Shown here piece after piece: positions 26,283-42,052 of a stretch of DNA of 64,000 nt (position 1 is the first letter of the stretch; every line of letters begins with the position of its first letter). Location: contig NW_001865039.1 of NCBI RefSeq assembly GCF_000002865.3, forward strand, positions 616,527 through 680,526. The letters are read 5' to 3'. The notes below the pieces were generated by a model. That model was given only the letters and a program-made list of their open reading frames with translations. It was not told where the DNA came from and ran no database searches. Both the position numbers and the translations under genes were made by a program. Source of the stretch: Monosiga brevicollis MX1 (taxonomy: Eukaryota; Opisthokonta; Choanoflagellata; Craspedida; Salpingoecidae).

Positions 26283-28323
26283 ATGGCCACGGCGACCAAC
26301 TCCGACTCGGGCGGCGACGACGTTGCTCAAGTCTTGCTGGCTTTCAAGAAAAAGCAGCACGACTGCGAAACAAGAGGTGCTGGTTCTCCTTCTTCACCAA
26401 TGATCGAGGTGGATGACGGCAAATCTATGCACTCTGAACAGGATTCCGGCAGCGAGGTCGCCTCGGGGTCTTCCTCCTCCTCCTCTTCTTCTTCCTCTTC
26501 CTCCAACACCTCGGTCACGTCGGCTGAACGTCTTGATGCTGATTGTCCCTCCATTCATGGATCTCGCCTACATCGTCGCCGTCGACCCCACGGCAACGGT
26601 AAACACAAGGCCAACAGTATGAGTGGGGTCAACAATGACCCCACCTCCCTGAATGCTGCTGTGACCAACGATGTAGCTGGCAAGATAGGCAAATCTGGTA
26701 CCCTCAACCCCGGTGCTTCACTGAAACAAATCAGGAGCAGCGACAACCAAGGTCTACAACCCACCGCCCCACCTCAGAAGGCCGAGGCCATCTTGGCTCA
26801 AAACGACTCGGATGACACCCCGGACCGCTCCGACGCGTCTTCCAATTCGGGCAATAGTGGAGACAAGTCCAGCTCCACGACCAATTCCTCCAAACCATCA
26901 ACGGATGTCGCCTCGCGCGTCTCAGCAGCCGGCCTTTCGCGGGCCCCTGCATCGGCCAGCGATCGCACCGAAAAGGCGGAGCTTGGTCAGCTGCTCGATA
27001 AGGATGACGATACCGCAAGCATGGACACCGCACAGACGCAGTCGACGCGGCGTAGCAATACTGGTGGCCGCAACAACATGCCTCACGAAGTTACCAGTCG
27101 ACTCAAAGAATGGTTTTTCGCCCACACTAGCCACCCCTACCCCAGCGAGCAGAAAAAGGTGTGTTTGGCGTTTAAGATGACATATTGCTCCACCCAGTCG
27201 CATGGTGGGATGGTTGGTCACATGTGGCGTCGTGCCTCATGTCCACCCCCAGACCAACACACACCGGCCAAAGCCACTGGTTTCGCCTCTAGTGTTTGAC
27301 AGCATTCTCCTGACCCTGCCTTGCCCATCCTTAGCGCGAGCTGGCAAGTCAATGTGACCTGACGCTGCAGCAAATTAATAATTGGTTCATCAACGCCCGA
27401 CGCCGGCTCTTGAACCGGCCACCCAAGCGTTCAAACGGCACAGCCCTGCGGGTGCGTTTCCTCCGACCCAAGTTTGTCGGGTTTCAGTTCTCTCCCGGCA
27501 TTTTCATGCGTCATAATGACCCTTGCTCTGTCCTCGTTTGCAGCAGGTCACTCGGAATGCCGCAAGTCGTGTCGAGACGAGCGAGTCCTCAGAAAGCTCC
27601 GGTCCTCGAGCCAAGCACGTCAAGCGCGGGGAAGAGGGCTTGCAAGAGCTGGATAGCTCAGAGGCATCGGAAGGCAACGATCACAGTGAAAAGCCATCTT
27701 CAAGCGAGGAAAGCTCCATGCACGACTACGCCCGTCAAATGCGTCTGCTTGAGCAAGAGGTCGTGGCACTGCGCAGCATTAACCAGCAGCAACAGGAACA
27801 AATCATTCGTCAGCAAGAAATTCTGAGCCACTTGCAGCAGCAGGAGCAGGAACGTCTCATGCGTGAGCGCGCCTCGATGATGATGCATCAGGAGATGTTG
27901 CAGCAGCAGAATCGTTACATGGGTTCAATACCCAAGCCCAACGTACCGTCACCGGGTATGCCCGGAGGTCCAATGGTCGCAGTCACCGTCCCTAACGGAG
28001 TCGGATCAGCTCGCCTACGGCCAGGCCAAGCATCATACCTAGGTGGCCCTACGCTACCACCTGTCTCCATGGGGGCTGATCCCACCGGTTTGAAGATGGG
28101 CTCTATGAACAACTACTCGTATTGGCCTATGGGCATGCAGTCCTGGCCCTTGGTCCCGCAAGCGCCGCAAGGGGGCAAATTTGGGCCTGTGGGCAGTTCG
28201 GAGAGCCACAGTGGTTCAGACGGAGGGCGCTCTTTGGTTCAGGCTGGCATGCACATGCGGTCGGGCTCTGAATCGGATGCACGCGCTCGCACGTCAATGT
28301 CCCCGGACTCGGGTCACAACTAG
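26283..28323 (+). CDS. TALE-class homeodomain protein
   Basis: Three exons: 26283-27158, 27335-27451 and 27544-28323. The first intron splits the homeodomain. Helix 1 and the TALE three-residue loop are in exon 1 (LKEWFFAHTSHPYPSEQKK) and helices 2-3 in exon 2 (LTLQQINNWFINARRRLL). The HPYPS loop and WFINARRR with Ile at position 50 are diagnostic of TALE factors (MEIS/PREP/TGIF side). N-terminal to it is a long Ser/Asp-rich disordered region with a poly-Ser run; I see no MEIS/PBC domain. C-terminal to it is a Gln/Glu-rich coiled-coil segment (about 27730-27920), then a Gly/Pro/Met-rich tail. It should bind DNA in the nucleus. The start at 26283 is chosen because it has G at -3 and +4; starts at 26172 or 26025 are in frame. 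Orthology to a particular animal TALE family is not settled. Confidence 0.9.
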
Positions 28324-28779
28324 GCTTGTGATGCTCATGTCTGTTTGTCACAGTTTCCTCTCAAGCGCTTTGAGTGAACCTTTGAAACTGTTGACGTGGC
28401 TGCCCGGACCCTTGCCGTTACCTTTTGATTTTTTTTTATTAATAAGTGTTTGTTTTCTTCCAATATCTTGATTTATGCCATCTTTATGGCTCCCTAATCT
28501 CGCAGCGGCTGCGCCGTTTTCTGCTTCCCGTGACTTTTTGGCTTCCACCATTGCTGGTCGAGTAGTCAATTCAACGTTGAAGCGCTTTCACACATTCTCA
28601 CTCCCTTCGCCCACACGAGCCTGACTAACATTTGGTTTCACACCTTTTCAAAGTCTAACATCTTTCACACTTTGACCATCATCGTTGGCTCGAGCGATCG
28701 ACTTGCATCTGATGATTTTTATTTTTATTTTTTAAGTTTGTTGGTTTTTTTGTTCTTTCGACCTCCTCGTTCCGTCAAG
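28324..28779. other. Intergenic region between the homeobox and Costars genes
   Basis: AT- and T-rich, no gene seen. It holds the 3' end of the homeobox transcript and the upstream region of the small Costars gene; a T-rich tract sits just before the start at 28780. Confidence 0.5.
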
Positions 28780-29236
28780 ATGGACATCGACCATGAAATC
28801 AGCCTGCTCGTGGCTTGCCTCAAGCGCATTGCCGAGCCTGGACCGGATGGCAAGCTCCAGACTACCTTTGGCAAGATCTTTACGGATGAGGTACGTACGC
28901 CAGTACGGTTCAGTCTCGTCATCTTGACCCTTGGGACTGATTGATTCATGAATCAACTGTGTCTACTTGGCTTGGGCAGATTCTGGAGCAGCAGTTGGAG
29001 AGCCTCGTCGGCACGATGAAGGCGGCCAAGAAGCGTGGTATCATCAGCTTCGAGGGCCAGATGTATGTTATCTCGCGTTTGTGGCTGGGGCGCCTGCACT
29101 GCCCCGCTCTTCCCTGACTGTGTTTGCTTGAGCATCATCCCGCAAGCGCTCAATCGTGGTCTGGTGTTGTTCGACTTGCAGGCTTTTGCAAGGCGCACAC
29201 GACCATGTCGTGGTGACGCTGCTCAAGGACGAGTAG
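28780..29236 (+). CDS. ABRACL: Costars-family protein, ABRACL-like
   Basis: Three exons, 28780-28890, 28980-29062 and 29182-29236, give 82 residues, the same size as human ABRACL (81). MDIDHEISLLVACLKRI, DGKLQTTFGKIF, LVGTMKAAKKRGIISFEGQM and LLQGAHDHVVVTLL match the whole Costars domain from end to end. The family regulates actin dynamics and cell motility in Dictyostelium and mammals. All junction phases fit, with a standard GT-AG at each. The gene is a stand-alone Costars domain, not the C-terminus of a longer ABRA protein. Confidence 0.93.
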
Positions 29237-29718
29237 GGACTTTAACAACTCATCGACCCAAGCATTGAGTATTCAATTGTGCTTCGGCGCATTGCGATAT
29301 CACAAAACCCCCCAACCAAAATTAAAAGGACATTCATGCACGACTCTATTGATGAAAACGTCAGCTGCTTCAGCAGCTGGCCCTCGTCCGGGTACCAGCT
29401 CGGATGGGCCCGATCCCACCGTGACAAGATGCCTTGTCTTCGGATATGCACCCTTTTATGTTTCATTGTTAATTTTTATCGCTCGTCAAGAACATGAGGG
29501 CACCACACAAAATATGGCACTTGGCGACCACCTCCACCACCCAGCGCTACCCTTTTCAAATCCTTGGGTAGGCAGATAGCTAGGAACATAGATGCAGCCA
29601 CGAATACAGACACGGCCAAAAATACACACTTGTAAGAGAACGAGCGGAGTGAGAATCGGCAGGGCCACACATCCCCTTGAGAAATCTGGGCGCCTGTTTG
29701 TGTCTCAAAAACTCGAGT
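29237..29718. other. Convergent intergenic region
   Basis: Between the Costars gene (+) and the septin gene (-). No coding potential seen. Confidence 0.5.
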
Positions 29719-31889
29719 CTAGACTGTTTCTTCGCGCATGCTGGTGTGGGAGCCACGACGTGCTTGCTGTTGCATCCGGCGCTGCTGCTCCTGCAGACAT
29801 TAGAAGCAGTGCATGAGCGGGCAACACGAAATGAGTATGACGCACAGCCCTATCTCCAGCATAGATGGAGCGCCCAGTGGTGCAGGCTGTTGCCACATCG
29901 TTACGGCTGGCTTGCAAATACCTCGAACTTGCGACGTTCAGCCTCGAATCGCCGACGCTCTTCTTCCAAACGGCGGGCCTGCTCCTCGAGCTCGCGCTGC
30001 TTCTGCTCGTACATCTGTGCAGAGTGGTGCACAGTTCCAAAGTAGTGAGTGCGCAACCCGGCATGCCAGCGCTTGGGTTCAGGTTAGACGGGTGTGCCTG
30101 ATGCAGGGACAACGCCGATGAACAAGCACACCTCCGTGTCTCCCGCCAAGGAGGCATCCGGGCTTGCACGCGAGGCAGGTGTGACAGATGTGTTGGCCGT
30201 CACGTTCAAACTACCGCCTTGGGAAAGCTGTGCCAGGGAGGGGAGGGGAGGGAGGGCCCGGGACGCGATTAAAGGGTGCAGCAGATGTTTAAGGGTGCGC
30301 AAGGTTCATGCGCTTGGTCCTGTATTGTAAGTGGCACCGAAACTGGCAAGGATGCTGATACCATGTGGACGAGTCACCGACCTTTTCACGACGATACAAC
30401 TCGTACAACACCTCCGCCGTTGAGTCCTTGAGATCCTGTAGATGTGTCCTACGCAAGCGCACGCGGGATGAGGCATCACGATTGACCGCCATGTGATTGT
30501 ACAAGAACGTACTTGACCAGCGTATTGCGCAGGAGGTCAAAGTCGCAATGGTCGGGATTGTCCACTGAAGAGTCATGTCAGTTTTAATATTAAACACCCG
30601 TGTCAAGAAACATAGTCAGGCGGCAATCAGACGACGGCCCGAGGTCCAAAAGGCGGTACGGTCAGGGAACGGATCGGATTTGGCGCACGCTGGGCAGGCC
30701 GAGGCAGCTGACCTTCGACTACGCCCCAGGGGTAGCGGCGACCCCGCATGGTACCGCCAGCCGCTTCCAAAACAGTGTCGCTGCCCACCAAGGCGAATGG
30801 CATCGAACCCTGGAGAGGCACAGCGGTATGAGGTGGGGACAACGGTTTTGAATATGGAGTGTTGGGCTCAAGAGCCCGGCCTCAAAGGGCAATGATGCGA
30901 GGGGCAAAGGGAGCAGGGCCACGATTACACACAGCAATGCGCAGGCTCAGCTTGTACGACTCTTCATCCTCATCGTCAACGGCTGGGCGGAAGAGCTGGA
31001 TATGGTGCTCTTGAATATCGGCTTGAATCTGGGGTAGGACCGCCGTGGATGAAGCGCATAACGTTGAGGGCGAGCGTTATCGAAATTGCCAGCCCTCTTT
31101 GGCGCCACATCAGCCGCCACCAACCTGAGCCTTGAGGGCTTTCAGTTCGCCCTTGGTCAGCATGTCGGACTTGCCAATGACGGGGATGATGTTGACCTTT
31201 TCGTGCAGGGCCTTCAAGGCTGCAATGTCCAGAGGCTTGAGGCTAAAACGGTTGGGGTAAGATGCATGAGCTTGTTGATCGCTTCCACGTGTGGCCCTTC
31301 CCAAGCTGCAATCACCGGCATCTGGACGGAGCTTTGGCCACGACCATACCCGCGCGCGGAGGGGTCGATGAAATACAAAAGGGCATGTACACGCTTGTCC
31401 ATGACGTTGGAGCGGTCAAGCTTGTTCTCCTCTTGCAGGGACAGCTCAAAGGCACTGTCGATGTACTCCACCAACGGTTGCCAGCAATTGGTGTTGTTGA
31501 CAGCGTCGGCAAAACCCGGCGTGTCAATGATGGTGAGGCGCAAGGTGAAGCCAGCGTCACCAATCGTCTTGGTTCGTTCTGTAATCTCAACAGTCGAGGC
31601 AATGCGGTCTGCGGCAGCCAGGCGATCTGTGTCCGTCTCATCATTTGGTTGCATGAAGAGTGTTCGCACGAGGGTACTCTTGCCCAATCCAGAGGCACCT
31701 GAGCACAAAACAGTTGTCATCTCTTAGCCAAAACAGGATGCTTGATGCTTGTCTGCAGACATCTTGATGCTCCGCCCGCAGACAGACACCCGACACGAAG
31801 GCTGACTCACCGGCAACCATCAACGTAAAGTCGTAGCCCTTCTTGGCAACCTTGCGAAACACCTGGCGCTGAATGCCACTGAGTCCCAT
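29719..31889 (-). CDS. Septin GTPase
   Basis: Minus-strand exons: 31811-31889, 31350-31698, 31125-31242, 30933-31028, 30713-30809, 30513-30564, 30382-30448, 30132-30227, 29922-30014 and 29719-29790. All phases agree and give about 372 residues. [12 protein letters not shown] leads into the P-loop GASGLGKST, then DTPGF (switch II), [20 protein letters not shown], the G4-type VIGKSDML, and the septin-unique element [11 protein letters not shown] with [18 protein letters not shown]. The tail holds a Ser/Thr linker and a charged coiled coil ([20 protein letters not shown]). Septins assemble into filaments at the cortex and cleavage site. Two departures from the usual consensus: Ala instead of Glu in GESGLGKS, and GKSD instead of AKAD. 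The N-terminus is short, and an upstream exon cannot be excluded. Confidence 0.93.
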
Positions 31890-32615
<726 letters not shown>

Positions 32616-33404
32616 ATGGCGGCCACACTGCTCACGCTGCAAGTTGAGGGTGCCTCGGGTAGTGAGCTGACGCTGACTTCTGCCAGCGTGAGCTCAGAGG
32701 ACGTTCCGACGCTGGTTCAGGCTCTGAACCAGGATGGGCGAGCAGAGCGCGTGAGGACGCTGACCCTTGAGCGGCTCAGCGTCGCCAACTACGATGTGCT
32801 GGCGCCCCTCGTGGCCTGCTGCCCCAATACAGAATGCTTGCGACTCAATCGGCTGGTCATCCGACCCGAGTCTGGGGCAGCCACGGCTTCGGCTGGCTTG
32901 CTGGGCCAGCAAATAGGCTCGCTGCGCCACCTACGCGAGCTCAATCTCGACCACAACGACCTGCGGGACGCGGTGTTGTTGCAGCTGGGCCGAGGCCTCG
33001 AGCACGCACCGGCACTGCACACCCTCTCCCTGCGTGACAATGAATTGACGGCAGATGCAGGCATAGCCATGGCCAAGGTTCTTATTGGCGTGCCTTCCCT
33101 CCAGCAACTTGACCTGAGCCTCAACAATCTAGGTGACTCTGGCATTGTCGCCCTCTCCCATTCGGCCGGTGCTAGTGGACTGCGTGGCCTGCATCTCGAT
33201 GGCAACTTTGTCACTGCCGTCGGTGGTGAAGCACTCGCAGACTCCCTGTGCATGAGCCAGTCCTTGGAGGAGCTGAGCGTACAGGACAATAAACTTGGGG
33301 ACCAAGGCATGGCAGCCATCGAGCGGCTGTTGGAACAAATTCCCACCCTGACTCGCCTCTCCAGTCGTGGCAATAAGTCAATGCTCTCTGGTACAGCAAT
33401 TTAG
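32616..33404 (+). CDS. Leucine-rich repeat protein, ribonuclease-inhibitor type
   Basis: A single exon of 262 residues, starting at the ATG in CCGCCATGGCG, which has a good context. Longer in-frame sequence upstream is repeat-derived. After about 90 residues there are five LRRs of 28-29 residues: LRELNLDHNDLRDA, LHTLSLRDNELTADAG, LQQLDLSLNNLGDSG, LRGLHLDGNFVTAVGG and LEELSVQDNKLGDQG. The LxxLxLxxNxL...G pattern with a long helix in each repeat is that of RNase inhibitor/NLR/RanGAP proteins. It lacks a signal peptide, a membrane span or a catalytic domain, so it is probably a cytosolic protein-binding scaffold. It is intronless, unusual next to its neighbours. Function unknown. Confidence 0.85.
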   Translation: MAATLLTLQVEGASGSELTLTSASVSSEDVPTLVQALNQDGRAERVRTLTLERLSVANYDVLAPLVACCPNTECLRLNRLVIRPESGAATASAGLLGQQIGSLRHLRELNLDHNDLRDAVLLQLGRGLEHAPALHTLSLRDNELTADAGIAMAKVLIGVPSLQQLDLSLNNLGDSGIVALSHSAGASGLRGLHLDGNFVTAVGGEALADSLCMSQSLEELSVQDNKLGDQGMAAIERLLEQIPTLTRLSSRGNKSMLSGTAI

Positions 33405-33679
33405 ATGATCGACTCAAAGCATTATTTTTATCATTCGCGCTGGTTCTTTCTGGCATGACCCCACGTTTGGTCCGTGCATGAGTACATGCGGCATCTGCAT
33501 ACTTGTTTCATGCTGCAGTGTCTGCTTTGACACCCCATACTCACTCAAAGGCTCTGGTATCAACAACGGTTGACTCAGCTGATACGGTACAAAAGGATAG
33601 AATCTGATTCACAAAACGATCGAGACGTCAACGACACGGGGACAAGTCAGACTAGACAAGCCAAGCACAGCCAGCTTAT
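33405..33679. other. Convergent intergenic region
   Basis: Between the LRR gene (+) and PWP1 (-); nothing recognised. Confidence 0.5.
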
Positions 33680-37293
<3,614 letters not shown>

Positions 37294-38802
37294 ATGGCAG
37301 CCAAGCGGAGCAAGGAGGAGGCTGGCGACGTCGAGGTCGAGGCTCGGACGGCCGAGGTCTCGCGGACAACGAAGGAGACTGACATTAAGGTTAGGTTGTA
37401 CTCTGGCGGGATTGATTTGGTGGGACAGCAGTTTGTCCAATCATCTGTCAGGCTCATGATCCCACTCGTCCGCCACCTCATGTGGCGCGTGCCTGAGTAG
37501 GTGGACCTCAACCTCGACGGCACTGGGGTTTACACGGTGGACACCGGCATTGGCTTTCTTGATCACATGATCTCGGCTTTGGCCAAGCATGCCAAGTTTG
37601 ACTTGAACCTCAAGTGCAATGTTCGTGGCAAGGCGCTTCCTCTGTGCTGTCCGCATCAGGCTGAACTTTCTCTGCTGGTTCCCCGCGTTTGAGTTGAAGG
37701 GAGACGACACTGGGGTCGTGAGTTCCTGCTGGCAATGGGTTTGATTGAAGTACCGAATTGTTTGGGTAGGGGGACCTTCATATCGATGACCACCACACGA
37801 CTGAGGATGTCGGTCTAGCATTGGGCGCGTAAGTTGTCGCCGCTTGGTGGCTCGCGCGATGGTGCGCACTTGAGTCAAGCTGATGTCGCACGTGTGTGAT
37901 GGAATAGGGCATTTGACAAGGCGCTGGGCGCGCGCAAGGGCATTCGTCGCTTTGGCAGTGCCTATGCCCCTCTGGATGAGGCTCTTTCTCGGTGCGACTT
38001 GCCAAACTTTGATGCCTATTGTTTTTGCCAACAGTTTGTGCGCAGCCGCGGTTCATGTTTCATGCTGTTTTGTCTAGATCTGTCGTGGACATCTCGTCTC
38101 GACCTTACGCCGTCATCAAGCTTGGCCTTAAGGTGTGCCAGTTTGCTTCGCGTCGCCTCAATCGTTTTGGCCATAGCTGCATCGTGTTCTTTGGTGATTG
38201 CGCGTGGGTTTCATGTTCAAGCTCATGCTTTGCTTGCCGGTCCTCGGTTCTCCACTCATCCGCAGCGCGAGAAACTGGGCGCTTTGTCTTGTGAAATGAT
38301 TCCTCATTTTCTCGAATCCTTCGCCCAAGAAGCGCGGTAAGTGGCGGCCAGGTGTGGGGCTGAATGGTGAAGACAGCGCGTTTTTTCTTCAACACAGCCG
38401 TGCAACTCATCTAATTCTCTTCTTTTGGTTGCTTGCTGTTCCGGTCCAGCATTACCCTGCATGTGGAGTGCTTGTACGGCTTTAACGATCACCATCGTGC
38501 GGAATCGGCCTTCAAAGTACGACATGGCTGCGCTTCTCTCCGTGTGATCTTGGTCCTGGGCCTGTCAAGCTGGTTATTGCAACTTATTTGCATCTTCCTT
38601 CCTCTGCACCTGCGTAGGCGACTGCTGTGGCACTGCGCGAGGCCATTGGCATCGTGGCTGGCTCCACCGATGTTCCCAGCACCAAAGGTCAGTGGCCTCG
38701 AGGGCCGTTGATGCTGCGCTCTGCGTGTCAGCCTACATCTTCTTTCCTCATGTGCGCTCGAAACTCGCCCTCTGTCGTCCCAACACAGGCGTCTTGGCCT
38801 AG
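37294..38802 (+). CDS. HIS3: Imidazoleglycerol-phosphate dehydratase
   Basis: Nine exons: 37294-37389, 37501-37620, 37771-37829, 37908-37991, 38078-38132, 38266-38336, 38450-38516, 38618-38687 and 38789-38802. They give 211 residues with every phase consistent. [23 protein letters not shown], the metal-binding [19 protein letters not shown] and its duplicate [11 protein letters not shown], plus [15 protein letters not shown] and [20 protein letters not shown], cover the whole family. It dehydrates imidazole glycerol phosphate to imidazole acetol phosphate, step six of histidine biosynthesis. It is monofunctional, with no HisB phosphatase part. The first intron and the out-of-frame upstream ATG at 37263 are the only oddities. 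Animals lack this enzyme, so its presence argues for a non-animal eukaryote. Confidence 0.96.
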
Positions 38803-39279
38803 AGCCGGACCTCTTGTTTTGACGGATGCTCAGTGTAGGTTTGGATTGTTTCCCCCTGTTTCAAAATGCAAGCCTTGGCCCGACTCTTTTTGCAAAGCAT
38901 CCCAGCGCTTGTAAATTGACAACAAAAACAAGGCGATGAATTTGTCAAAATGTCCATCCGGCGCTGTGGCTTTGCGTCCCTCTGTTGAGCACCTGCCCAA
39001 GGCGATCCATGACTATAACATCAATTTTCCCAAAGCGAGCATCCAACGCTGCCAAACTAGATCCGACCGCACACACTGCACACAAATACACCGCTTTTTT
39101 GTGCCTTTCATAAAACGTTTGTTATTTTGTGCTGTTTTTGTGTTGTGTTTTTTTTTTTGTGTGTGTGTGTGTTTTTTTCCCTTGGTGTGTCAGCGACGGG
39201 CTCGGGTCTGGGGGTTAAATGTACGCCTGGCTCAAAGCGCTTGAAAGGATCGGGTGACAGTGACCTCTGCATCGCCGGA
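38803..39279. other. Intergenic region between IGPD and amylase
   Basis: No gene seen. T-rich and GT-rich sequence at 39100-39190 precedes the amylase start. Confidence 0.5.
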
Positions 39280-41804
39280 ATGCTTGCGGTGGGCTACGTC
39301 TTGTTGGCGCTTTCGGCGCTGGCAGTTGGAGGGACACACGCTGCGACGGCCGACCAATGGCGACGTGAGGTCATTTACCAGGTTCGCCAAATCCAAGGCT
39401 TGTCGTTACCCAACACTCATACTGCTTGATCTCGCTGGCGCCTCACGCCTTTTCTGCGCGACACACATACGTTAGATCTTGACTGATCGCTTTGCCAACC
39501 CCAGCCAGCCGACTGAAGCCTGTGCAGATCTTTCCACATACTGTGGCGGCACGTGGGCGGCGGGTGTCCCCTATCTGGACTACATCCGCAAGCTTGGCGC
39601 CACGGCCGTGTGGATATCACCCATCCCTGACAACACCGAGTACGAAAATCGTGTGCCATGACACTGGCCATGATCCGCGGATGGCTGCTCGCGTGACGCT
39701 GCACCCCGTGTTTTGCACGTCACATTCACCACCCTTCTCTGCAACCTGGGACCGACAGCGGTGGCTACCATGGATACTGGCAGCAGAACATGAGCCGTCT
39801 CAACGCCAACTTCGGGGATGCCAACGGCCTGACACAATTTGTTGAGGTAAGTCTGCTGACCCTCGCACCAGTATTGCATGGACGCCAACTCTTGAAGTCT
39901 GCACCGGCCGACTCACTTCATCATGAGCCGGGTGGCGCCCTCTTCGAAAGGCATGTCACAAGTTGGAGATCAAAGTAATGCTGGACGTCGTCATCAATCA
40001 CGTTGGCAACCAGGTCAGCAGATGCCTCTCTCTCGCGACCATGCAAGTGGTCCCCGAGTTCCACTACTCGCCCAACGCCTGATTGCTGCTGTTCCCTTCT
40101 GCTCCCTCGACGCGTGTAAGAGAATAGGATTCAAGCGATCACAACGATTTTCATCAATTTTATCCATTCAACTCGGTTGACCATTACCATAGCTACTGCA
40201 TCATTCAAGATTTCACCAACTTGCAGCAGGTTCAGCTCTGCCGCTTGTCGGGTCTACCGGATCTAAATCAATCCAATACATTTGTGGATGGGTTCCTCCG
40301 TGACTGGATCAAGTCAACCCTTCAAGTAAGCCACGGCTAGTTCTTCGAGCCTGTTCGTGCTCGCCATCATGGGCCCACACTTCAAAATGCTCTTTTGGAT
40401 TTCATATTACACTTGTATTCCTCGTGCCCACACTGGAACGATGGCAGACCTTTGGGTTTGACGGCCTGCGCTATGATACCGTCATGGAGGTGCCAGCGGC
40501 ATACTGGGCGAGCTACACTAGTGATCTTGGTGTCTTTACCATTGGTGAGGTTGATGATGGAGACGTGGCCACCGTGGCACCCTTTCAAGGGCCCCTGGAT
40601 GCCACCTTGAATTACCCCATGTATTGGGCGCTTCGCCACGCCTTCCAAGAAAAGCAATCCATGTGGGGCATCTCAACAACATGGAAAGATTGCAAAGCCT
40701 CTTTCCAGGACACAAAGCTCTTGGGGCTGTTTGTCGACAACCACGACAACCCCCGTTTCCTCAATATTAACAGCGATAGCGTGGCCCTGGCCAATGCCCT
40801 CGCTTGGATTCTATTTGCCGAAGTTGGTGGCTCGTGTGGCGGGGTGCCTTCAGCTGCTTTTTGTTTTTCTTTCTGAACAGGGCTGCCGAAAGAATACAAA
40901 GAGCACAGCTCATGGCCATCTGTCTGTCGCGCAGGGCATTCCAATCATTTACTATGGCACTGAACAGGGCTTCAGTGGTGGCAATGATCCTGCCAATCGC
41001 GAGGACCTCTGGCGCTCAGGCTATCAAACGTCAAACGCCATCTTCACGTTCGTGAATCGCGCCTGCGGGGTGCCTGATGTATCCAAATGAAGCACAGCAG
41101 TGCACACACCATGCTGCGAGGCTATAAACTGAAATTTGCATGCGCACTCCTTTGCTGGGCTCTCACGAGTCGGGTTGCCTGTGGTAGGCTGTTGACGGTG
41201 CTGACTACCTATCGAAACACCTTACCGGATAGCTTCTTTCAGGCCGAGCAGCTGGAGCGCTACGTGATGGATGATCTCTACGTCTTTGTGCGTGGTCAGG
41301 TATGTGGTCATGCAGAATAGAGTTGTCTGTTCTGCCTCAGCCAGCCACTTCTACTCTGGGGCCAGAAGCGTAGCAGATTGAGCTTGCTTTTGTTCTTCGA
41401 GCCTAACGGGGCATCCATCGCTTTGCCTGTTGTACATGCTGTTCTGCTAGGTGATCGTGGCCACCACAAACGGTGGAAATGGCCACAGCACTAGTGCATC
41501 AGTGCCTGATCTTCCCTTTGCCAATGGTACACGACTGATTGATATTGTGGCAGGCAAGGATGCTATCACGGTCAACAACGGCACCGCTGATATCGTCATT
41601 GATGACGGTGCGTGTGTCGAGTTGTGTCTTGCGCCCTCCCCTGTTCGTCCACGACCGTTGCTTTGTTATGGCCCCTCGGTGTAGGTCACACCCGAGTCAC
41701 TGACCCATTGTCATTGTGGCGTGGTACAATGTTCCCCAGGCCTGCCGCGTGTGTTTGTCCTGGAGAATACTACTCTGGCACTGTGGCCGAGCAGCAACGC
41801 TTAG
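39280..41804 (+). CDS. Secreted GH13 alpha-amylase, fungal (Taka-amylase) type
   Basis: Ten exons: 39280-39381, 39476-39639, 39759-39846, 39951-40013, 40128-40325, 40448-40822, 40935-41047, 41188-41299, 41451-41607 and 41740-41804. They make 478 residues. A signal peptide ([20 protein letters not shown]) is followed by [50 protein letters not shown] (region I), [12 protein letters not shown] (region II, nucleophile Asp), FTIGEVDD (region III, acid Glu) and [10 protein letters not shown] (region IV Asp-His-Asp). A C-terminal beta domain closes the protein. It hydrolyses internal alpha-1,4 bonds of starch or glycogen outside the cell or in a food vacuole. Length and the CGGTW signature fit the fungal-type GH13 subfamilies. 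The splice ends at 39639 and 41047 are weak sites chosen because only they keep the frame. Confidence 0.93.
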
Positions 41805-42052
41805 GCTCAAGCTCTTTGTTATCCTAGTGTAGCTCTGGTATCCGCAGCAAGGAGCCAAGACCTGCCAAATGCGTGCCTGCTCAAGACTTAAGGGCTCGCG
41901 TCAACTTCTCACCTTGCCGTGCCCCGACCTCCTTGGATTTATACTTTTGACATGTTGATGGCCGACGATGCAATTGACATCCTCTCAATTTATCGTCCTG
42001 GTATGCGAGTCGGCTCGGCCGGAGGCACCCGCACAACACCAATGCTCCTTCA
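41805..42052. other. Convergent intergenic region
   Basis: Between the amylase stop and the stop of the large minus-strand gene; nothing recognised. Confidence 0.45.
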
